Of a stretch of DNA of 64,000 nucleotides, positions 18,629 through 25,881 are shown piece by piece (the first letter of the stretch is position 1; each line of letters begins with the position of its first letter). The notes under the pieces are model-generated. The model was given only the letters and a program-made list of their open reading frames with translations. It searched no databases and was not told the DNA's origin. Where the stretch lies: positions 5,253,501 to 5,317,500 of the forward strand of contig NZ_JACHIW010000001.1 of the NCBI RefSeq assembly GCF_014203395.1. The letters run 5' to 3'. The stretch is from Saccharopolyspora phatthalungensis. GTDB lineage: Bacteria > Actinomycetota > Actinomycetes > Mycobacteriales > Pseudonocardiaceae. Position numbers and translations under genes: made by a program.

Positions 18629-19387
18629 GGGCCACCCCCGCTCGCGCGGGGAATCGGGCGGCAGCGGGGTCGCCGTGCTGCTGTGCCCAGGACCACCCCC
18701 ACTCGCGCGGGGAATCGAGCGATGCCAGCAGTCCGGAGAGCTGCACGCTGGGGCCACCCCCGCTCGCGCGGGGAATCGAGTACGAGCCTGCGGGCGACCT
18801 CAACAAGGTCGGGACCACCCCCGCTCGCGCGGGGAATCGGCGGAGGTCATCGGGGTTGCCGTCCCCTACGTCGGACCACCCCCGCTCGCGGGGGGAATCG
18901 GCCGAACTGGTCCTGTCGGACTGGCCTGACGCGGGACCCCCCCGCTCGCGCGGGGAATCGCCGGTCTTGATCGCGACGGCCGTGTCCGGTGTCGGACCAC
19001 CCCCGCTCGCGCGGGGAATCGGCAGTATCCAGATCCTTCGTCATGCGTTTCTCCGGACCACCCCCGCTCGCGCGGGGAATCGTCGGCGGATCGGGCACGC
19101 CAGTGGCTTCGGCTGGGACCACCCCCGCTCGCGCGGGGAATCGCAGTCGTCGCGGGTGCAGTTCGGGTCGGACACGGGACCACCCCCGCTCGCGCGGGGA
19201 ATCGGGGATGCCCTTGGCGGCGTTGGAGTCCCACAGGGGACCACCCCCGCTCGCGCGGGGAATCGGTTCGCGAGCTCTTTGAGGACGCCCCACGATGGGG
19301 ACCACCCCCGCTCGCGCGGGGAATCGGCTATTCTGCTAGTCAATTAAATCTAGCACACTGGACCACCCCCGCTCGCGCGGGGAATCG
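18629..19387 (-). CRISPR. Type I-E CRISPR array, 13 repeats, 12 spacers
   Basis: The 28-base repeat (plus strand GGACCACCCCCGCTCGCGCG then GGAATCG) recurs every 61 bases, with 33-base spacers (one of 32). On the minus strand the repeat begins CGATTCCCCGCGCGAGCGGG, homologous to the E. coli I-E repeat, so the array is read on the minus strand like the cas genes, and the leader side is at 19387. Repeats 1, 2, 3, 5 and 6 from the left (18629, 18690, 18751, 18873, 18933) carry substitutions, as expected at the old, leader-distal end. The newest spacer (19327-19359) is AT-rich, unlike the other eleven. Confidence 0.97.
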
Positions 19388-20314
19388 GCTTGGCGACCTG
19401 GTGAAATGCTATTGCGTTGCTGTTTTGTGATCCGGTGTGGTGTGGTCGGGGTTCATGATCGGGTGTGCTGTCGTCGCCGAGTACGTAGTGGATGTCGCGG
19501 ATCATCCGGGGCACGAGGCGTAGGAGGCGAAGGTCGTCGCGCAGTTGGCGGCGGATGTCGCGGTGTGGGTTGTCGCTTCGGGCGAGTGAGAACGCGGTCG
19601 GCAGGATGTACTGGGTCTTGTAGAGGTCTGCGATGTCGTAGGTGAACGCACGCTGGTTGTGTTCGTGGATGAGTCCCAGGGCAGGCGAGGCACCGAGGCT
19701 GAGCAGGACGGCGGTGGTGATGCCGTAGAGGGCGGCGTTGCCTGCGGTGAGTGCTTTGTTGACCGGTTCGCCGGCGTCGAAGTCGTGCGGGTCGTAGGAG
19801 CGTTTGAACGGGCCGACACGGTGTTGTTTGGCGAGGTATTTGTTGGTCGCCTTGACTTGGGCGCCTTCCATGCCGCGAAGCTGTTGCAGGGTTGAGTCGG
19901 ACGGGGGTGGTTCGCCGAAGCGGAGTTGGAAGTGTCGTCGTGCGGCCTGTATGCGTGCTGAGGAGTCTGCGACGATTTTGATTTGTTGGTGGAGAAGCCG
20001 GGTGGAGGTGTTGTGGTGGAGGAATGCGGAGTAGCAGCGGACTCCGGCGTTGCCGACCCAGACGACGACGGTGCCATCTCGGGTGAGTGCTGTGATGGCG
20101 GCTTGGGTGATGCTGGTTCCGGGGCCGAGCAGAAGGCAGGCGAGGCTGGCGCTGGGTAGGTAGACGCGGTCGATGTGGCCGGTGTCGGGGTGTTCGGTCT
20201 GGGCGCAGATGCCGTTGCGGTCGCAGACTACGCGCACGGTGTCGAGATAGAGGTGTGTGATGCGGTCTTTGATCGGATGCAGGCTAGATAGGCTGGGTTG
20301 CGTTGCTGTTTCAT
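19350..20314 (-). pseudogene. cas1: Cas1 (type I-E) integrase, frameshifted near the start and read through into the array
   Basis: Spacer integrase that acts with Cas2. Core signatures are present: VYLPSASLACLLLGPGTSITQAA, VWVGNAGVRCYS, LRGMEGAQVKATNKYLAK, the metal-binding GLIHEHNQRAFTYDIADLYK and a final MIRDIHYVLG. Two defects are seen. First, the expected start (ATG 20314, MKQQRNP) is one frame off from PSLSSLHPIKDRITHLYLD; adding one base near 20297 gives 321 codons. Second, after VLGDDS the frame runs through the leader, the first repeat (giving IPRASGGG) and stops in the first spacer at 19350. No cas2 follows. A GTG start at 20237 would skip the conserved N-terminal strand. The adaptation function is therefore doubtful. 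Confidence 0.85.
19388..19432 (-). promoter_or_regulatory. CRISPR leader end, overlapping the cas1 frame
   Basis: Read on the minus strand, the bases before the first repeat are AACAGCAACGCAATAGCATT then TCACCAGGTCGCCAAGC. An A-rich tract followed by CAGGTC just before the repeat resembles I-E leaders of actinobacteria. The cas1 frame reads straight through it, so no separate spacer exists between gene and leader. Confidence 0.5.
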
Positions 20315-20395
20315 GAGGTTGTTTGGGTGTGGTGGGCGCCTCGGGTGTGGTCGGGCAGGTTGCTGGTGGTGATCGCGTGAGTGGTCGTCAGGGTG

Positions 20396-21097
20396 TCATG
20401 GTGCTGTTTGGGGTGGGGCGAGGCTGAGGAGGCCGCAGCCGTATGCCTTGGCTCGGCCGATGCCGTGTTGGACGGCTGCGGCGAGGGCGTTGGGGTCGGT
20501 GACGATGAGGTGGCCGTCGTACCGGACAGGGGAAATGGTGATCTTGTGTCGGCCGGAGCGTGCGTTGGTGGCGGTTTTGTAGCCGGTGAGTTGGGGGCTA
20601 GGGGAGGGGGCTATGTCGGGGCCGTGGTCTCCGGTGTGGGGGATGGTGAAGCCGTGGCGTTCGCCTTGGCGGAGGAGCCAGTTGATTTGGTCGTCGGGGC
20701 GGTGCAGCGCGACGCGTTTGCTTGGTCTGCGTGGTGCGGGTGGCTTGTCGCCGGGAGAGATGGCTTGGGTGGGGTTGGCCATGATGCGGAAGGCGAACCG
20801 GCGGCCGGGTTGGATGGCTGCGAGGACTGGTTGCAGGCAGCGCACGTATGCTCGGTCGCGTAGGTAGCCCTCGGGGAGGGTGGCCCAGTCGGGGTGGATC
20901 TGGCTTTGGATGTAGAGGGTGTAGCCGCTGGGGGAGGCGTCCAGTCTCCATAGGACGCCGTGTTCCTGGCGTGCTGGTGTGTTCTTGGGGAGGTCGGGGA
21001 AGGCGGACATGACGGTGCGGTGCAGGTCGTGGATGTTGGCGTAGTCGGTTCGGAAAGCGCGGGAGGCGACGTTGACCTGCAGCTTGCTCAGGAACAC
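20396..21097 (-). CDS. cas6e: Cas6e (CasE) pre-crRNA endoribonuclease
   Basis: A 233-residue RAMP-type nuclease that cuts each repeat and stays on the crRNA 3' hairpin as part of Cascade. It has the N-terminal strand MFLSKLQVNV, a histidine in the first helix (IHDLHRTVMSAFP, near the E. coli catalytic His26 position) and the glycine-rich C-terminal loop GIGRAKAYGCGLLSL typical of CasE. The GTG start overlaps the cas5 stop by ten bases. An 80-base gap follows before cas1. Confidence 0.93.
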   Translation of the reverse strand: MFLSKLQVNVASRAFRTDYANIHDLHRTVMSAFPDLPKNTPARQEHGVLWRLDASPSGYTLYIQSQIHPDWATLPEGYLRDRAYVRCLQPVLAAIQPGRRFAFRIMANPTQAISPGDKPPAPRRPSKRVALHRPDDQINWLLRQGERHGFTIPHTGDHGPDIAPSPSPQLTGYKTATNARSGRHKITISPVRYDGHLIVTDPNALAAAVQHGIGRAKAYGCGLLSLAPPQTAP

Positions 21098-21834
21098 GCG
21101 CGGTCTCCGATCATGGCGGGGGTGAGTTCGACGTGGCCGGTGACGACGGTGCGGGATGCGTAGCGTCGGTCGCCGTCAGCGAAGGACAGTGGATGGTCGT
21201 GTCGTAGTTCCGCGGCGGGGTCGCAGGGCGGGGTATCTTGGACGGTGCGCAGCAGTGCGTTTCCGTCGGTGCGGGAGATCTGGTGGCGGAATTCGCGTCT
21301 GTTTTCCAGCCACGGGTGGGTTTTCAGTACCTCTGGCAGCGGTTGCTCGAATACGCCGGTCCCGTGCTGCTCGCGTCGCGATGGGTGTTCGAGAAGTGGG
21401 TTGGCGGGTACGAAGGCTTTGCGCCCGAAATAGAGTGGCCAGCGGGGTCGGCGGATGGCCTCATCGAGTTCGCTGATCGTCGTGAGCGGGCCGTGCAGGG
21501 CGACGAGGAAGAGTGCGTCGGCAAGGTAGTATCGGTCACTGACCACCGTGCGATGGTTCTTGCCGTGGGTGTTCGGGACGTTTTCGGTGACGTGGAAGTC
21601 GCGCTCGACGAGTCCCTCACGGTCGACCCGGACGCCCATCTCCAGTTCGGCGAGCGTAGTAATTCCGGCGGTGTCGGTGCGGCGGATGCCGCAGGCCGCG
21701 GCGAGGAGGCCGACGATGCCGGATTTGGTGGGTTCGGCGGCGGTGTCGCGGCGGATGAATTTCGAGCGCAGTCCCCACGATTGCATGGGGGCGTCGATGC
21801 GCAGGACCAGCGTTGCGGTGCTCACACGGATCAT
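21088..21834 (-). CDS. cas5e: Cas5e (CasD) Cascade subunit
   Basis: A 248-residue RAMP protein that holds the crRNA 5' handle. The N-terminus is LVLRIDAPMQSWGLRSKFIRRDTAAEPTKS, the family signature (DAPLQSWG...R.T...PTKSGV), with GIVGLLAAACGI. ATG 21834 overlaps the cas7 stop (ATGA). The frame upstream of this ATG is open but overlaps cas7 and is not coding. Confidence 0.93.
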   Translation of the reverse strand: MIRVSTATLVLRIDAPMQSWGLRSKFIRRDTAAEPTKSGIVGLLAAACGIRRTDTAGITTLAELEMGVRVDREGLVERDFHVTENVPNTHGKNHRTVVSDRYYLADALFLVALHGPLTTISELDEAIRRPRWPLYFGRKAFVPANPLLEHPSRREQHGTGVFEQPLPEVLKTHPWLENRREFRHQISRTDGNALLRTVQDTPPCDPAAELRHDHPLSFADGDRRYASRTVVTGHVELTPAMIGDRACS

Positions 21835-22988
21835 CCCAGGGCGGAGGTCAACGTTCGGTGGGTGAGTTCGGTCATCGAGCCGACGGTGTCGGATTCCGCC
21901 AGCGCGGGGACGGGCTCGGAAAGGGTAGCTGCGGTGACCTGGCGGATTTCGTCCTCGCCGTAGAAGCCGCGGAGCTGGGTGAAGTGTTCGCGCATCCGCG
22001 TGGTCGAGGTGGTGAGGACGTCGGTGCCGGTGACCGGGCGGAGGAAGGCGTTGGCGAGGTTCCATGCGCCGTGATCGCGTACTACGGTCAGCAGGGTTTC
22101 GGGCATGGTGCGTGCGGCGGTGGAGTTCTGCTTGCCGCTGGGGGTGGCGTGGATGAATGATCGTAGCCATGCGGTGGCTGCCCGCTCGACCAGGTCCTTG
22201 TCGTTGTCGAGGTTGTGCGTGAGCTGGTCTAGGTCGAGGTTGGCGTAGCGGTAGTAGCAGGCGGCGTTGAAGTCGACGGTGCCGATCATGTCGGCTCCGG
22301 CCTCGGCTTCGGGTTTGAGGTCGTCGACGGCGGTGTAGTAGTCGAATTCGGTGTTGACCGCGTGTGTGGAGAACGCGTGCGCCACCTGGGAGGCGGCGTT
22401 GACGTTGAAGTCCTTGTTGTCGGCGACCATGCGGCCGAACAGGGCGATGTCGGCGACCCGCCGGGCGTCGAGGATCCGGCGCGCCTCCTCGAGACGCTCG
22501 CGGTCCGGCTTGATCTTTTTGAGCTTGGCCTCGATTTTCTTGGCGTCCGCGGCGGACTTCTGTGCGGCCGCGTGTCGCTTGGCGGCGAGGTCGGTGAAAG
22601 CGTCCCAGTTCGTGCGGCAGAACCCGGCGAGTTCGTCGACGGCGCGATGGCCGACGAACATCAGGTACTCGGTCAGGTCGTTTTTGGCGATCCCGAACCC
22701 GAGCTCGCGCAGCGCCTCCCGGACAACGTCCTCGGTAGCGGCTTCGGGAGTGTCGGTGCCGTCGAGTTTCCGCGCGGTCTCGGTCAGCAATCGCTTGGTC
22801 CGCACACCCGTCTCCGAGATATCCAGCCCATGCTTCTGGAACAGCGAGCGGGCGGACCGCTTGAGGCATTGGCTGGAGATCCGGCCGCGGAGGACACCAC
22901 CGAAGGTGACGCTTTTGGGCTGGCCCACATCGTCACGGTTGAGGTTGCTTGCCGGGAACGATTGAAGCAGGTGCAGCTCGATGATCAT
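21831..22988 (-). CDS. cas7e: Cas7e (CasC) Cascade backbone
   Basis: A 385-residue protein that polymerises along the crRNA spacer. It has the typical start MIIELHLLQSFPASNLNRDDVGQPKSVTFGG followed by RISSQCLKRSAR, plus AHAFSTHAVNTEFDYYTAVDD and FNAACYYRYANLDLDQL, all hallmarks of CasC/Cse4. It overlaps both neighbours by four bases, as in a tightly coupled Cascade operon. Confidence 0.95.
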   Translation of the reverse strand: MIIELHLLQSFPASNLNRDDVGQPKSVTFGGVLRGRISSQCLKRSARSLFQKHGLDISETGVRTKRLLTETARKLDGTDTPEAATEDVVREALRELGFGIAKNDLTEYLMFVGHRAVDELAGFCRTNWDAFTDLAAKRHAAAQKSAADAKKIEAKLKKIKPDRERLEEARRILDARRVADIALFGRMVADNKDFNVNAASQVAHAFSTHAVNTEFDYYTAVDDLKPEAEAGADMIGTVDFNAACYYRYANLDLDQLTHNLDNDKDLVERAATAWLRSFIHATPSGKQNSTAARTMPETLLTVVRDHGAWNLANAFLRPVTGTDVLTTSTTRMREHFTQLRGFYGEDEIRQVTAATLSEPVPALAESDTVGSMTELTHRTLTSALG

Positions 22989-23566
22989 GCGGAAGCCCCT
23001 CCGGAGCGATCGTCGGTGTCGGCGTGAACGCTGGAATCAATTGCGCGGTGGAAATCTCGCGCCCACTTCATACGAACCTGGTGCGCGAGTCGGCTGTTGG
23101 GTGGCGCGGAGCTCAGGGTGACCAGGTCGTCGAGCAGGCTTTCGAAGTTCAGGGCGATGTTGTGACCACGGAGCAGCTGGACGGCTTGCCGCACGTAATG
23201 CGCCACGCTGTTCGGCGCCACCGACAGCAGCTGCCTCATCCGCGCCTCAGACGCCCCTTGGTCGACTTTGCGCATCGCCGCTCCGAGAGGAAGACGACGC
23301 TCGCCGTGGTTCGGGGAGCTGGGGGCCAGTGCGAACAACCCGGCCACAAGCAGCCAAGTCTCTTCTTCTCGCGCCGGAGGATTCTGTTCGAAAAGGAAAT
23401 CCAGCGCAGCGGGTTGGTACTCCCGCGTCAGGCTGCGCCGTAGCTGAGCTAGGGTTTTCCGCGCGTCAGCCGTCCTCGCGTCGTGGCCGTGGCTGTGGAG
23501 GGCGTCTCCGAGTTGGTACAGGTTCGAGATGAACGCACGTCGGCGATCGTGGTCGTCAGTCACCAT
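22985..23566 (-). CDS. cse2: Cse2 (CasB) Cascade small subunit
   Basis: A 193-residue, alpha-helical protein starting at ATG 23566 (MVTDDHDRRRAFISNLYQLG). LAQLRRSLTREYQPAALDFLF, FALAPSSPNHGERRLPLGAAMRKV and RQLLSVAPNSVAHYVRQAVQLL follow the CasB pattern. It overlaps cse1 by eleven bases and cas7 by four. The two copies in Cascade line the target and displaced strands. GTG 23563 is an alternative start. Confidence 0.92.
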   Translation of the reverse strand: MVTDDHDRRRAFISNLYQLGDALHSHGHDARTADARKTLAQLRRSLTREYQPAALDFLFEQNPPAREEETWLLVAGLFALAPSSPNHGERRLPLGAAMRKVDQGASEARMRQLLSVAPNSVAHYVRQAVQLLRGHNIALNFESLLDDLVTLSSAPPNSRLAHQVRMKWARDFHRAIDSSVHADTDDRSGGASA

Positions 23567-25184
23567 TGTCCTCGTCCTCATCTCGGCAGCGGTCCAGGTC
23601 GATGTCGTAGTCGCGGCACAACCCACCAAGTCGCGACTGGAAGCGGCTTTCGGCATCCGCGAGCGCCAACAGCTGCCGCCCTGATTCCCGGGGCAGCTGC
23701 CACGCCCAGGTGCGCACCGCGGCGTTCGCGACGCGCCGCACCGTCTCCTTCCACCACTCAAACGGCGCGAACAACGCTGCCTGCGAGACCGAGCCGGCGG
23801 TCTGCGCGTTCTGGAGCACGACGCCAAGGTCACGAAGGACGGTGCCGAAGGGCGCGGGTAGTTCCGGCCAGTACCACTGGCTCAATGTGCTGCGCCGTCG
23901 GGCGTGCGCCCGCTCGGCCGCGAGCGCTTCGTCGTAGAGCCTTTCCAGCCATTGCAAGGCCGCTCCGATGTCGTCAGCCAAACCGACCGCATACCCGAGC
24001 AGCTGCTCGACACGGTCGTCGGTGTCGTTGACCCGAAGCAAAGCCACTGGTGCGGGCACGGTCTCCTGAAACCAGGTCTGCACCGCGCCACCCTTGGGAT
24101 CGAGCTGCTGGCCGAACACCCGCAGCGAGTACACCTCGTCGTCCGGGGCGTACTCGGCAACGTGATCGAGCACCCGCGGGCGTTGGCGGGGGTTCGCCGG
24201 CGGCGCCGGCAGCAGCAACTCACGGCAGTGCCGCCAGACGCCCCGCAATTCCTCCAGCACCACAGGATATTTCGGTCCGGCGGGAAACAAGCCGTGTTTG
24301 GTCTTGGTCATCCGTTGCCGGAACGCCGCCATGAGCTCGGCATCCGCGAGCTCGGTACGCAGGCGGGTGCCCGGGGTGATCACTACGCCGTTGACGGTCG
24401 ATCTCCCGTTGTGACGGGATTCCTGCAGCAGGATGCGCCGGGAGGGCCAGGTCAGCAGATCCGTCCAGCCGCGCGGCGGACGTCGTTCCTTGTCCGGCTC
24501 CGGGCTCGGAGGGGTGTCGAGTTCCCACTGTGGGCAGTCGTCGGGACGGGTGGGGTTCGGTTTGCCTCGTCCGGGTGCGTACACAGGCATGTTCAACAGC
24601 AGCGTGTCCTTCAACGTCGCGCCCTCGACGACCACCGTGCCGAAGAAGTTGCACAACGCACGCTCGGACGACTTATCGCTGCGGTACGGGGTTTTCAACC
24701 CACCGGGATCGAAGGCATGCACGGTCACCAACCAGCGCGCGGCCACTGCGGCATCAAGCTCAGGCCGATCACCTGCCGTGGTCTGATCGAATAGCGTCGC
24801 GTTGTTGCCCACTGAACGATTCAAGACCAGCTGAGCGGCCGAGCCCATCTTCTCCCGCGGCAGGCCAGGGCACTGAAGAAACGGACGAGCTCCGAACAGG
24901 TCAAAGCGATCGAAGAATCTGGAGCGATACTCCAGCAACGGCCCGTCGGGGAAACAGGGCGCGTCCCAGAGAGCGTGCCAGGATTTTCCGCTGTCCGGGC
25001 CGTACACACGGTGAGCCAGCGCCAACAGCAACCGGTAGACAGCAGCGGTGACCACCGGGGCTTCGCCTTCCACCCACCGCAATTCGTGCGCCCGCGTGAA
25101 CGCCTCGGCCAGTCCGACCTCTTCCGGGTTCCGATCCTCGCCGACCACGGGAACCCAATGCTCATCCAGCAGATCGAAAGCCAA
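23556..25184 (-). CDS. cse1: Cse1 (CasA, Cas8e) Cascade large subunit
   Basis: PAM-recognising large subunit that recruits Cas3. It contains FDLLDEHWVPVV at the start, HRVYGPDSGKSWHALWDA, FDLFGARPFLQCPGL, LNRSVGNNATLFDQT, YRSDKSSERALCNFFGTVV, then the C-terminal helical bundle, all in CasA order. I chose TTG 25184 because GAGGAG stands seven bases before it and the protein then begins MAFDLLDEHW; GTG 25220 would add twelve residues without a clear ribosome site. Length is 542 residues, normal for the family. Confidence 0.93.
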   Translation of the reverse strand: MAFDLLDEHWVPVVGEDRNPEEVGLAEAFTRAHELRWVEGEAPVVTAAVYRLLLALAHRVYGPDSGKSWHALWDAPCFPDGPLLEYRSRFFDRFDLFGARPFLQCPGLPREKMGSAAQLVLNRSVGNNATLFDQTTAGDRPELDAAVAARWLVTVHAFDPGGLKTPYRSDKSSERALCNFFGTVVVEGATLKDTLLLNMPVYAPGRGKPNPTRPDDCPQWELDTPPSPEPDKERRPPRGWTDLLTWPSRRILLQESRHNGRSTVNGVVITPGTRLRTELADAELMAAFRQRMTKTKHGLFPAGPKYPVVLEELRGVWRHCRELLLPAPPANPRQRPRVLDHVAEYAPDDEVYSLRVFGQQLDPKGGAVQTWFQETVPAPVALLRVNDTDDRVEQLLGYAVGLADDIGAALQWLERLYDEALAAERAHARRRSTLSQWYWPELPAPFGTVLRDLGVVLQNAQTAGSVSQAALFAPFEWWKETVRRVANAAVRTWAWQLPRESGRQLLALADAESRFQSRLGGLCRDYDIDLDRCRDEDEDNGD

Positions 25185-25500
25185 ACGGTTTCTCCTCGTC
25201 AAAGGGCAGCGACGCCCCACAACGTCGACGTTGACCGTGCACGCGATCGTTGTCCGCGTCGGTCATGGCGCACAAGCTGAACTACATTTACTCGCAAGGG
25301 CAAGTACACGCTGATTCCCGATTTCGAACCATGGACCCCCACTGTTCGGCGCTCGACGATAGCAAGCCCCCGTGGCAGCCTTCAAGATCCCCATACATGC
25401 CGGGACTTTCGCCGCGCTACCTCGGATAACACTGTTGAATGCCCAACAACAAGCGCTGCTGGAATATGCCAAAGGCGTGTATTCTCTCGCTTTTCGGTCA
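25185..25500. other. Non-coding gap inside the cas operon
   Basis: About 300 bases of lower GC separate the Cas3 C-terminal-domain ORF from cse1, while all other junctions overlap. It probably carries a second promoter, so that cascade genes and cas3 can be expressed separately. Confidence 0.5.
25357..25385 (-). promoter_or_regulatory. Candidate sigma70-type promoter for cse1
   Basis: On the minus strand TTGAAG and TATCGT are separated by 17 bases, about 170 bases before cse1. Only sequence resemblance supports it. Confidence 0.3.
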
Positions 25501-25881
25501 TCACTCGCCATCGGAACGTTCCCTCATGAGAAGATCGCCCTCCGCGGTGCTGTAGAAGGTGAGTGGCCCGAGGGTGCAGTGCCCATCGCGCAGAATGAGC
25601 GGCCGGTGGTCGGTCAGCCAGTCGGACTCGGCGAAGCATTCGGGTACGGCAAGGTCGATGAGCGCGGCGAACGCATCGGGGGAGAGATCGTCGGGCACGG
25701 TGAGATGAACGACCGATGCGGCGAGTTCCACGGCTGTGGCTTCAGGAAGCTCGATGGCATCGAGGTCGACAGGCGTGCCGTGCCGGCTGACCGGTAGGTC
25801 TTGGTCGGTCGTCCACAGTGGAACGAGGGTGATGCTGTCCTCGAACGGTGAGGGCTGGTCATCGTGGCCGGTGAACGTCAT
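25501..25881 (-). CDS. Detached Cas3 C-terminal domain protein
   Basis: A 126-residue acidic protein whose ATG overlaps the cas3 stop (ATGA). ITLVPLWTTDQDLPV, ELAASVVHLTVPDDLSP and RPLILRDGHCTLGPLTFYS match, in order, the last domain usually fused to the end of actinobacterial I-E Cas3 (a V..ILL strand, R.STVRLP, then W....LRG...LVLD.DG...LG...L.YD). Here the parent Cas3 stops after its helicase at 808 residues, and 808 + 126 is about the usual full length. I infer that the domain is made as a separate polypeptide and may rejoin Cas3 non-covalently. In the canonical protein this domain closes over the helicase and contacts Cascade. Confidence 0.6.
   Translation of the reverse strand: MTFTGHDDQPSPFEDSITLVPLWTTDQDLPVSRHGTPVDLDAIELPEATAVELAASVVHLTVPDDLSPDAFAALIDLAVPECFAESDWLTDHRPLILRDGHCTLGPLTFYSTAEGDLLMRERSDGE

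Noticed and set aside
17575..18702. 375-codon minus-strand ORF, extremely Pro/Arg/Thr-rich
   Set aside because: Shadow frame of the replication-relaxation-like gene; biased composition.
18598..19347. Plus-strand ORFs rich in HPRSRGES and PPLARGI repeats
   Set aside because: Translation of CRISPR repeats, not a repetitive protein.
21835..22869. Upstream extension of the cas5 frame
   Set aside because: Overlaps cas7 in another frame; cas5 starts at its ATGA junction.
24050..24794. Plus-strand ORFs across cse1
   Set aside because: Antisense to an intact CasA with clear family motifs.
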